DNA of 64,000 nucleotides from Odontesthes bonariensis (Eukaryota > Chordata > Actinopteri > Atheriniformes > Atherinopsidae). Positions 44,271 to 56,900 of the stretch are shown here, piece after piece. The DNA lies in assembly GCF_027942865.1 (NCBI RefSeq), contig NC_134521.1, positions 17,982,449 through 18,046,448 of the forward strand, in the 5' to 3' direction. The notes below the pieces were generated by a model. That model saw only the letters and a program-made list of their open reading frames with translations, was not told where the DNA came from and did no database searches. A program made the position numbers and the translations under genes. The stretch's first letter is position 1, and every line of letters begins with the position of its first letter.

Positions 44271-44939
44271 GTAGGTTACTACAGAAAGTACCTACAGTTA
44301 TGAGTAATGTTTAAAAAAAGAAGAAATATACTCTTTCGAGCAATAAAGAACTCAAAGGAAAGACGATGTACTCCACCGCCTTTATTAGAGAGCCAAGAAA
44401 AACATAATTGTGTTTGCTGAGACATTTTCCCCTGCCACCAAGGCAACGGTCTTTTCTCTGAGGCAGAGTTTTCAGGCAACATGCTGTTTCCTTCTGGCTC
44501 TTTCTTTTTTAGATGTTTTAACTCGTGAAAGGATCAAAGCGTGCTCACAGCTAGATGCTACCTACCTAACCTATTGATTTCTATTTGCCTCTTTCCATGG
44601 TCATAAATCTTCGGATGGGTTAAAGCTGAGTCAGAAGCTGTTAAACATGCACCGTATCATTATGTCTGTCCTAGACGAGACTCACCATTGAATACTGTGT
44701 TGACTTGCTCTCACCAAGTGTTGTCACTCTAAACAAGGCCAGGGCTCTCAACAGATTCGTGTTGTTTTGTAAAAATGCATATGTGTGTATCTCAGCAACA
44801 CGACATGACACCGCACGTTGACGAAGTGTGTGATTGTGCGACTGTCCGACTGAGCTAATGTTTTTGACTGATTTTCTTCAAGGTTCCCAGTCCTGTGTGG
44901 GATGTTAATGGACTGGTGGCGCGTTAAGGCTGAAGGAGC

Positions 44940-47900
44940 ATGGTAAAACACCAACCCTTACAGGTCTATGAGAAGCAGGTCTTGTTGTCCTTTGTCACTG
45001 GGATTTATGGTTGCCGTTGGAAACGCTACCAGCGTTCCCAAGACGACAGCTCCAAGGTAAGAAAATAACATCTCATCATTCATGATGCCAGCCAGGGAAA
45101 AAAAAGTCAGATTTAGCTGCTTAGTATACAATAAAAATGTAATTTAAGTGCCTCAAACCAAAAATTGGAACAGTGCAAATAAACGCATACATGTATGTTC
45201 ATATGCAAATCCAAATACGAATTCCATTCGTACATAAGATAAAAAAAGGGAATGCAATGATTTCGCAAACAGATATCTTATCCACAACGTAGAAAACATT
45301 TCAAATGTGTACAAGCAAGACATTATATAATTTCATAAAAAGAATATTAGCTCAACTTGAATTTGATGGCAACAAAACATCTAAAAAAAGACTGGAAAAT
45401 GAAGTGGAACCAAAGAGAAAAAGCTGGAGTAACATGTTGCAACTTATCAGCTTTATTGGCAACAGGTCAGTGATATGATTGGATATAAAAGGAGCAACAT
45501 AGAGCAGCAGAGTCTCTATGAAGTAAAGATGGGTAGAGGTTCTGCAGCAATCTGCAAAAAAGAGCAGTATCTGTAGTCTGTGGTCCCTCAGGCAGCACTG
45601 CATTGAAAGTAGAAATAATTCTGTGATGGAAATCACTGCGTGGGCTCAGGAACACTTCCAGAAATCATTGTCTGTGAACACAGGTTACTCTGCCATCACC
45701 AAATTCAGGTTAAAGCTCTGTCATGCAAAGAAGAAGACATATGTGAACAGGATTTAGAGACGCCCCTGTCTTCTCTGTGCCAAAGTGAAAAGCTATTCTG
45801 TTGTCGAATCCCAGAATCCTTTATCAAGCGAGAATGGGACAACATTCCTCTCTCAAAGATCCAACATCTGGTCTCTTCAGTTCTCAGATGTTTACAGACG
45901 GTTGTTAGAAGAGGGGATGCTACACAGCGGTAAACACTGACCTGTCCCAGCCTTTTTGAGACCAGTGTCTGCCCTCAGAATACAGATGAGCTTGTTTTAT
46001 TTTCATAAAGTAGGAAAATGTCTGACGGTTTAGCGGGAAAGAAAAATTAGATGAAAGTCTACATTAAATCTTTTTGAATTTCCATCAATTGATACCACAG
46101 TATTGCCTTTGCTGGTTCATTCATTCACCATACATTGAACACTACTCATTCAAAAAGGGATGCCGAGCATCAGCTAATAGATGGCGTGGATGTGAATGAA
46201 GTCTTCATAGATGTTTTTGGAATAGTTTTAACAGCATCACCTAAATACAGGGCTGTTTGAATTGTATTCTTACTTTCAAGTCAATCCTCAATCCCCCAAG
46301 GGGCACAACACTATTAGTAGAAGCAGAGGTTGCACTCTTGCCAAAATACATATTGTAATAAGAAGTACAAAGCTTTAATGAAATATTTCATTTTTTAACA
46401 TAATTTAACACATTAAGATCTAAAGCAGCTGAGGAGGGATTCTTATCTCTGCCGCCATGTTTAATGTAGTTGAACATAGAAATACTGGAGGGTTTATGCA
46501 AAGAAAGCAGATTCTGAGGACAGTTGGAGGTCACTGCCTTGCGTTATAAACAGAATGAAACAGTCTGAAAATGACACGATACAATCCTGCTGAGGCTGCA
46601 CTGAAACCTGATCGCACCTGAGGAATAAATGAACTATTTTCCTCTGAAGGCCTAAAAAGTAGGTCAGGCTTTGTGGAAAACAGCTACACAACAACCCCCT
46701 AATGTGCAATTACATGCAGTAATTGTAGCGTAGAGTTTCACGCATAGTTTTTTTCTTTAGGTGACAGCTATTGTTAAAAAATAACATTGTTTTTTTGACA
46801 TATGGATTCTATATCTGCTTGAAGATTTTTGATTATAATAAAATTTAACTTTCCACTACATTTTATTTTGATAAAAGCTGCACTTTAATCAAATTTTCCA
46901 GTCTATTTGAATGGGTGGATGCCCATAAAAATGAATTATACCAGAGATTTTGCAACACACAACTAGGGGTGTGGATCTAATTGTGTGAATCTTGTTCACG
47001 CTGGTTAAAATTGACATGGCTGTCACACAGCTGCAGTTAATGAAGACAGAGTTAAAGTGTGTTACAGAGTTGAAGAGCCTTGGTAAGGGAGGCAACAAAT
47101 AAAGATGGAAAATGAAACTGATTACACTGTAAAATTTGTTTTTCCTCTTCAGGCTTGTGCAAGATATGTACGAAAGTATTAGCTTCATTCCACTTTGGTC
47201 ATCCATTTGGAATTTTTTCATTTTTCTTTTTAAACTACAATGGTCTAAAACAAATCCTTTAGACGTTGATGTGATCCCATTATTTTTTCTTTCTACATTC
47301 CTACAGGACCTCCAGACCAGGCCCTGGTAACTGGAGTAAATAATTTTTTCACAATACAGCAAAGTAACAGAATCGGTGCAGTGTTGGGATGTGTTAAGCA
47401 GAGCCAGACACCCAGCTGTGTTTGACACCCACTGAGAAGCCACAGCTCCTGCTGCTGGGTGTCTCCTTTATCACAAAGAGCCAGTGGTTCAGTCATAAAT
47501 TAAGTTCATTTACTGAATGCGTAAGCTGGGAACTGTTGATGTTCTCATCCAGAGGGGAAAAATACAAGCTTACAGCTGCCTCCCTGCAGCTGCCTTCATG
47601 TTGTCCCACACTTGGTGCTTAAACATAAGCAAAGGCCAACATTCACAAAGAGAAACGGAGTCGGTTTCTGCTGCAGCATTTTTGTGGATGGTCAGTGATT
47701 TCATTTATGATGATCAGTATTCAGAACTTCTGCTACAATCACTTTAAATTGATAGTCATACATCTACAGTATAACAGACGCAGTTGTTTGAATCAGTGAA
47801 TTAAGAGATCATGCAAAATTTATGTTTAAGATTCAAAGGGTCACTTGTAGTATAACGAATCCATAGAAAAATAATCACATGAGTTAATAGTTAGCTTTAG

Positions 47901-50900
47901 CCCTGTGAATCATTTTTCCATCCTTCAGCCTGTTGCGTTGATTTGACTGCATTGTTTTGAGTTGGTCTCGTTGTGCTTGTGGAAGTGGAAAATGTACTGA
48001 TGAATGAGCGGGGCTGCTTTCATAGTAATATTAATAGTCATAATAATAATTGTATTATTTCTGCACAGATTTGGTTATTAATAAAACATTATTATTATTT
48101 TATCTCTTAATTTCAAGATAATAAAGCATAAAGCATCAAAATGGCAGCAAGTACATAGTGCACACAGGTGGTGGCCTACGTCGCCCCCAGCCGATCAAAA
48201 GGGAGTCGGGTTCAGATCCCCGAACCTGTAGGAGAAACTGAAAGAACAGCCTCACTCGAGGACTTGAGTCACACCTCATAAAGGAGAACTGTGACAGAAT
48301 TGTGTTCATCACCATTTTCTTCAACAAGGTGATTTTCTCATCATGCCCCATTAGTCACCGCTTCGCTTTGACCTCACTAGTCACCCCCTGCCCGAAACTA
48401 GAGTCCAAATGTAACAAATAAATAGTCTGGAGGAGACGTACATGCAGACGGTCAAAGAAAAGAAATGTGTTTCAATTCAGACAAGAAATGGATGATAATT
48501 TTTCCGTAACACTTAATACTGGAATTCATTTTAGAGTCTTCAGTCCAAGACTCTTGAATTCAGGTGTTGAACCCTAAAAGTAGAAAATACTAAAGATGAA
48601 TAATAATAATAATAAAAATTCATTGTCTAGGCTCCACATTTTGGAAATATTTGGACACAAGATTTAGCATTTTTGCCCATGGGGTAAATGCTGGTGCCTT
48701 GGGAGTAACTGTGGAGTCCATTAAAGTGACTCATATCTAGGACATCGCTTTCACTGGTGCCTGAGGTAAATTGACAACATGACTCTGGCTCAGTGCCTCG
48801 TAGCTATGTGAAGTTAGCTCCTGCTGCACTTAGCTCCAGGTAGCTGCCGGAGCAATTAGACATACCATCTCACACTTATACTACCACTGCTTCTGGCTTT
48901 TAATAGCCACATCAGGCTGGAAGATTTCCCTGATGCATTTCTATGGGCTTTTGCTATTGATTAATACGAAAGGTTTTCATTAAAAGCTGACAGTATGGAC
49001 TCATGCTGACTCATGCTGTTTACCTGCACACACCTTTAACCCACGGGGGATAAACTCCCGACATTTAAAAAGGGATAAAATAGAATACCACCGAAGATGG
49101 CGATCATTTTCACATTAATTTTTCATGTACACTTTTCATCAGCAAAATGAGTATGAACTTATCACTATTGTTTTATAACCCCAAAAAACAGCATCGGTTT
49201 GAAATTTGTGTTTTTACATGGCAACCAGCATCATTTTACACAACTTCACTTCACCTCTTCAATGAATTTTTATCTTTTCTCTCTCATTTACAAAGTGATG
49301 TTAACCGTTTAATGTCATGTGTTGTTGGTATCTGCTAGTAAAGTAGAAAGTGACCGAAGTTCCCGATGAATAGTCTGAAGTGCTTTGAACCTCAAGGAAA
49401 GGAACTTCAGAGCTCCTTTAGCATAGGAAATACTGGATGCCATCCCATGATTCCTTATGGCTGCAACTTTCAAACCCACACTCAGATCCAGTCATAAAAC
49501 TGAGTTATGTCTATAAATATGAGGACAGACGAGTAAGAGTGACAAGTAACTTTTGTACCTTTTCTTAACTTTCTTAGTTGCAAACCTTGATAGTTCAATC
49601 AAATTTTATTGAAAACTTATTATACTGATATGGCATCTATGATATAGCCTCCAGTTAACATTGCATTAGAAGAAATATCTAAAGTGCTTTTAGATTATTT
49701 TTAGTTTTCCAACAAAGTCAAGGAAAAGTAGCTTAGGATAAGATGATAAGAGGGGTTTTTTCTGACAGCAGCTCAGACTAATATTATGTGCAAATGTTTG
49801 CAGGTAAAGCTATGTGTGCCATCTAAACTTTAACCACTGTGGCTGCATCCTTACTATTGTTCTTAGCTACCTTGTCTTTTTTAACATCTTCTGTCTATTG
49901 CAGTTTGTTGGTAGAGTATTTTATCAGCTTTTATGTAGGTAAAACACACATACAACTTTCAAAGTGTATGCAGTGTTTAGGTATAGATCCTTCTTGACAA
50001 CACATACATTTGTCCAGCGTAGGCTGTAGATCTTGACTTGTGGAGATTTCAGTTCAACACCACTTGCTATTCTTTTAAATTCTTGCAGTGCCACCAACCT
50101 GTAAGCAAAACACTTTGCTGGGCTTCCAAAGGCAGAACAAGATTATCTGTGTGATATATGTGTGGTAAATGTATGTACTTCCTCCAAATTTTTAAAAGAA
50201 AAAAGGATCTACCTCTGTGTTTGCTTATGCTGCAGAGCAAATGTGCATCCGAGGGAGCGTGTCCATGAACAACTTTAGTCTTCACAGCATACTCGAACAA
50301 TCTCCTGACCACGGTTAGCTATTTCTGCTGCATATAGCCGGCCACTATGGTGGGTCAAGGTTTGTGCAGTGATCAGCCACATTAAAACTACTCTTAGTAT
50401 GTTACCTGACCACTCAAGTTTCATTTAATTTTGATCAAAAGCATAAACATTACACACACTTTTAGGGATAACCCTTTTATTTGTACAAAGAAGTAAAAAT
50501 GTATGAAAATCGGAGGCAAAAGGTAAAAGGAAAATTAATGCTATGGAAAATTAAGTAGCAAAGACAGTAAACAAGGAATTCAAACAAATGTTAACAAATA
50601 AGCAGTTGATACAGAAATTACCATTTTTTTTCATATTCTATCTGCATTTAGTTTTAATTTGTGTTCAATGGATTGTGGGCTTGGTAGTTTCTATCCTCCA
50701 CACATAATCATCTACCTGCCTCTTATATAACCCTCTTGAAATGTTTAGTTCTGGCACGGTGTGGTGCAAAGCTGATCAATGCTCTGCAGGATCTGTTGAC
50801 TTACCTATCATACTCTACACCTCCCCCTCACATGGCATTAGCTTCTAATCTTGTTAACTAACGAAGGGAAGAGTCCTTGAGCGCTGCACTGGCTCTCCTC

Positions 50901-53900
50901 TATACCTTTGCCACACATGTCAAGCCAGAAGACTGAAAAGTATATGGTTAATACCTGACAACATAAACACTTCTTTAAGTGATAGCAATCACAGCAGATG
51001 TACACTTACAGAAACATCCGGATTAGACTATGGTGTGCAAAAATTAAAAGTTCTTTTGGGACAAAATAATAGAAGATGTAGTTGACCTGCAGAAAGGTTG
51101 GTTAATGCATCTCAGAAATCCAAGTGAACAGTTAAGGTTTGAATTATTTATTTAGGTAATAGACTCTTTTGACTACTGCTGTCAAAAATTAGGTATTAGT
51201 GGGAATGCATTCTGAATAAATGGATGAATGGATGACCTTGTATTAACTGTTTTTGGCCTTGAGAGAGCAGCAAACAGCAGTGGCGCTTCATTTTGAAGCT
51301 ACATTTTAAAATAAGTCTTTGCTCTCTTTTTAGCTCTGTTTTGGTCTCCACCAACCCTTCATAAACACATATGGTCCGTTCTCTGTAGAACTTTTCACTG
51401 TATTCAAAAGCTTGACAGTTAGAAAACTTGTCCACAGCTGCCTGGCAAGTAGTGCAATAGGTGGAACATAATAAAGTCCAGCCAGTCATGTGATGTACTC
51501 AAATTTAAGATACTTTTACTTCAGCATTTCCATTCTTGGCTACCTTATACTCCTCCTATATTTCTGAGGGACATGTCGCTCCTTACTGTCATGAGAAAAA
51601 GAATTCACACTGTCTTTCAGTTTTATTGTTTTTCATGTCAGTACAATGTAAATCAATCATCGGGTCCTAACAGTTTGGGAAATACAACCTTAGATGAACA
51701 ACGACGCATAAGATATTACACGGCATTGTCATATATTAGCAATGATCTTAGAGAAGCAGTTTTTGCTGCCCATCAATATAGGAATTATTTTCAAAATAAT
51801 TTGGAGTCCATCATGCCACAGTGAGAGAATGCGGGCAGTCTATGGCTTGTTTGGAAGGGTTGCAGGAGAAAGCCTCTTCTCTTTGAAAAGAACACGGCAG
51901 CACAGCTTAGGTTTGTAAAGTTACATCTGAGCAAACCACAAGACTTCTTGAACAATGTCCTTTGGACAGATGAGACCAAAGTGGAGATGTTTGGTCATAA
52001 TGCACAGCAGCACAAACACCTCATACCAACTGTCCTGTACAGTGGGGGAGGGGTGATGTTTTGAGCTTGTTATGCAGCCACAGGACCTGGACACCTTGCA
52101 GTCAATGAGTCAATCGTGAACTGAAGCCAATTCCAGATCCCACTTTCCCAATGGCAGTTGGAACAAGCTCCAGCCTTGCGAGACCCTTATTAGGATCAAG
52201 CAGGAAAAAAAAAATGGATGGATAGATAGGGAAATTCTTCAGTGTCATATTTGTATTTTTACTTCAAAAAGTATAAAGTATAATTTCTTCACAAATGGTT
52301 CTGAAAACAACGTGTGTTCGAAAGATGCTAAAATCCAGCAAATATCTGATGGAAACTGCAGCTCCAGGTGGCATTTCTCTTGTGGTTTATGATTTTAAGT
52401 AACCCATTTTGTCTCATACAAAGAATTTTACTTAAAATCATGGTTGAATGTTTGTGTTTTTCTTTACAGTGGGAGTGTACATGGTTCGTCATCTTGTGTA
52501 GTTCTTTCCTCCTGCTTCTCTTTTGGGCCTATTTCTGGTTGGTGGCTCAAAATGATTTCAATGACTTCAACAGGTGAGTCTGATCAGCTAAAAGTTGTTT
52601 ATGACCTGCATGCATGTTCAAAAAGGCTGGAACCTGTTTCAGAATCTCAGAAAGTACGTAGGACCAATAGCTTTTGTAAAATGGGTGTATGGTGTTACCA
52701 TGATTCACAACTCTTATATCTTCATGCTTCAGGTTGGTATACAACCGTTCTGGGGAGTGGAAGGATGAGACAGTCTCCATCTTCACATCCACCACTGTGG
52801 GATTCAGCTACATCACATTCTTAATGGTAACAGGGTTTTCCAGACCTCCAATTGACTAGCATGTTGGTCAGTGGAGTTGCAACTCATTGAGTCTTGCTTC
52901 TTTTTCAGATTTTAGCACTTTTCCACATATCCTTGGGTCAGCAGCTCAATCTCTACTGGGTTCACAAGGTGTTGTAACATAATGTCTTTCTCGCCTTGTT
53001 AATAGTTTCATTGGATTTGTTCCACTCACACAAACAAAAACAATGTTTATTCTCAATTGTGTGTCATCTTTCTGCAGATCGGAGTGTTGGCTACACTGCT
53101 CACCACTATCTCTGGTATTGTCTCTATTGATGACATATGGGGAGATGAGTGGGACATCCTGTTTGTATCACTGCAGGTTGGTCTCCAATCATAATCAATT
53201 CGGCACAAATTGTCATCGACTAATTTCTCATTTTATTATGACATTTTATTTTTGTTCTGTGATTAGTTTTTTTCTAAAATGCAGCGGAACATTATGGCAG
53301 TGATTATACCTTAAAACAGACCGCTGAGGTTTGAATGTGACTTTCAGGGTTATGTCATTTCATAGTTCAGTTTTATTTGTAATTTGTTAATATCCGTTTA
53401 ATCTTGTGTTTTCACAAATTTATAGGAATGTTTGGACATTTTAAGAAATATTTGAATTAACTTTCCAGATGAAAATTTGATTCAATGTCTCATGTCATTC
53501 TGATATCAAGAAACAGCACACAGCCCGTTAGTTTAAACAGCGGTGGGCATGCTGTATTTACACAATTCTAAGTCTTGATTGTTGTGAAACTGCTGCATGT
53601 TGTACTTACAATGTCAGAGCTACATTTTTAAATATGGCCACTGACTTCCTGGATTTGAATAAACTCTGTTCTTTTTTTAATCCACAGCCATATCAGCTGC
53701 AACTCCTGATCTAGTTTTTGTGCTATAAAATGTTAAAATGGATTTACCCTGTTACTTCAATCATGCCTTTTTGATCATCACAGGAATTTATGATATCATC
53801 ATAATTGACTTTTATGCTATCAAAGTAAAACAAATCTGTGGATGTGTCTTTTGCTACCAGTCCACAGCCCCTTACCTGCATATTGGAGCCTTGATTACAG

Positions 53901-56900
53901 TCACAGCTATAAGCTGGTTGGTAGCTGGATATGTGGTGCGCAAAGAGAGATCCAGTAAGTGTTGACTTGTTTTGTATTTTGAATAAAGAATGCTGGGTTG
54001 ATTTCTGTTTTTTTTAGTTTTTTTTTTTTTTTTACCTCTGTTTACATCTTTGATTTATTATTTTACTAACCACATGATCAGATGTTGTTAACTGCACATA
54101 TAACAAAGCTCAATTAAACTTCCAGTGCTTCCTTTGCTTGTGTGAACTTTGTGGCTTAATGTTTCCCCTTTTGAGAACCCTAAAAAGGGGAAACATTAAA
54201 TGAATACGAAAGTCTTTCAATGAATAGACACATGGCAAAAATTCATCCTTCACGATAAAAATTTGTTAAAGCTGAGTAAAATTACTACAAAGTTCCTCTT
54301 TTTTTTTTTTTTTTAGATTTCCAGGCGATGGTTTTGCTGATTTACTTTATAATCCTCCTGGCGCTCTGCCTGGCACCACTCACATTCACCTGCCCCTGCA
54401 TCATGGATCGCAACACCCTCAAACCGCGACCAGACATCATTGGTCTACGGGGAGCTCCGATGGTGAGTTGGTGCTCAGCAAGAACTCGCTTGTTTGATGC
54501 ATTTAACTGTTCAAATGGGTGAAGTGCATCACCTTTTGGAGGGCATAGTTCCCAGAGCCTGTCAGCTGTGCAAAAATGTCATTCATTTTAAACTGGTGTT
54601 ACAGTCATTTTGTCTCTTAGGAATTCTAATGTTAACCCAGCATACTTATGAAACCATACATCAGACTGTATGTGTGCATAACTGTACTGTATTGCACATC
54701 AGAGTGTTATATGACCACAGAACACTACACTAGCCTGCATCCTGTTCTCAGACTCTGTGTACATTGGCCAGAAAATACTGTTCCACATGACTAGCTGTAA
54801 ATAAATACATAGTGAAGACATATGTGCACACATATATTATCACAACAAAAGCCCCTGGTTTGTCTCTGTGTGGCCCTGTGATGGACCTCTCTAGGGTGTA
54901 CCCTGCCTCTCGCCTCCTGGCATCTGGGATAGGCCAGATGATTGATCGTTGGCTTAGTCTATAAGGCCCCTCAAAATTTCTGCCATTTAGTGGTCAAGCT
55001 GCGGGTAGCAGCCACCAATTCCTCCACTTTCTTCTTCTTCTTCTTCTTCTTCTTCTTCTTCTTCTTCTTCTTCATCTGCCCCTGAAAGGTCCCTTTCTCC
55101 TATCTGTCTATCACGATCGTAAGTATACCCAGACAGTGCAATAGCACCACCCAAATCAAGCTGCCACTGGAGCGAAGGGCTCCCACTTGGCACATTGAGC
55201 CATTTGTCCATGTGGAACTACTGTAGAAAGATGACCGCACAAATGTGTTTGTTCTCCCTTGTACAAGGACCTGCTGCACAAATAAATCTAAAGGAATCTT
55301 CCTAAGCTCATAAAAACAATTATTTTGGTGAAGCGTTTACATCGTGTGATATTTATATTTATATATATGATAAGATCATTTATCCTCATAGGTCCTTGTT
55401 ATTGTTATACACTGACTTGAAGAGTCCCTCTAATTCAATCACATCCTCTTGTTGTGTGTTTTCTGCACACAGTGACTGATAGTCCTCCCGTCTGTCTCCT
55501 CTTTGCTCTAGCTGGCCCCAGAAAATACTGTGATGTCCTTTAACAGAGCCCTGCAGCATGGAGTCAGCTCCCTGGAAGCAGATGTCACCATCAGGTTATT
55601 AATTACACATTAATAATGAGTAATTCATATTTAATGGACTTTAATGTGTTTGAAGTTCCACATATAGATCCCAGATGAGATGTAGGCTGTTAGATAGAAA
55701 TTATTCATTTTAGTGGGAGACATGTAGCAAAACATGTGATTTAATTTTACACAACCTGCTGCACTAAAACTGAATATCGGAATGTGAGGCGATTATCAAC
55801 ACATTCAGCTTGAGTTTTGCATTGTAGGTCCTGTATAATCACTCTATCTGCATTATGTGCTGTAAATACTGATTGTAAGCAAAGCAGTGACTGTTTTGCA
55901 CCTTCCAGTGTGGACGGGGTTCCCTTCCTCATGAGAGACCGCACGCTGAGACGAACCACCAATATCAGCAACGTCTTTCCATCCAGACAGTATGAAGATG
56001 CCTCCTTCTTCAACTGGACAGAGTTACGCTCTCTGAATGCAGGCCAGTGGTTTTTAGAGGTACTGAAATCCACTGCATCTCTAAACAAATATGTCCATTA
56101 TTAATATAGACTTTATATAAACTATATATATTTATATGTTATGTTAAATACGTGAAACAGTGGGGAAATCTGTGCAGAAATTAGCTGCATACTCTTAACA
56201 CAGAATGTGCTTTAAATGCACTTAGAAAGTACATATTGTTGCAGTCAGTTTCAACCACTCCCCTGATTTCCTCTGGTTCCAGAGTGACCCCTACTGGACA
56301 GGAAAAACCCTAACAGCGAAGGATCGCAGCAGGATAGGAAACCTAACGGTGTGCAGTCTGGTGGAGATGCTTCGTCTGGCAGCCAGGGCCAACAGCTCTG
56401 CACTGCTTAACATCCGCAAGCCCCCACCGGAGCACCCACGCTTCCGGAGCTGGTTTATGGACACGTTGTGGGCTTTGCAGAAAGCAGGGATTTCCCAGAA
56501 AAGGGTGAGGACTGCAGGTCCCTCTATAACAATAATTTTATACATTTCAGGGGCTGGATGTAATAGTCTCAATCTTGTGGATCATCAGTGCATATCATAT
56601 GTGCATACTTTATCACTGCTAATGTGCCAATATAATCTTTAAATCAAACAATCAGCACCTTATTTTTGTCATCATGAAACTACATACCATCTGATCGGGG
56701 GCCTCTCATGCCCTATTTGTTTTCCCAGGTGACATTGTCCCCCGACACGGACAGGGGGAGGGTGCGAGGACTTCTGCAGACCACAAATGAGAAGCTGTCA
56801 GTGGAAGAGATAAGGCAGCGGGGAATTACAAGTCTGACCCTCCACTACAGAAAGACCAGCTACAAAGACATACAGTAAGAGCAAGCAGCTATTGCTAAGC

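Noticed and set aside
46889..47443. 184-codon open frame on the minus strand in gdpd5 intron 1
   Set aside because: Composition is low-complexity and Cys/Ser/Leu-rich, without recognisable domain, splice context or neighbours; one of the longer chance frames in AT-rich DNA.
48136..48351. tRNA-like B box (gggttcagatcccc) suggesting a tRNA gene
   Set aside because: No matching A box, acceptor stem or anticodon arm could be drawn on either strand; at most a decayed SINE.
54987..55211. Acidic poly-Glu open frame on the minus strand
   Set aside because: Created by the (TTC)n microsatellite in a gdpd5 intron, with no conserved domain; the N-terminal part may be transposon-derived but I cannot support it.
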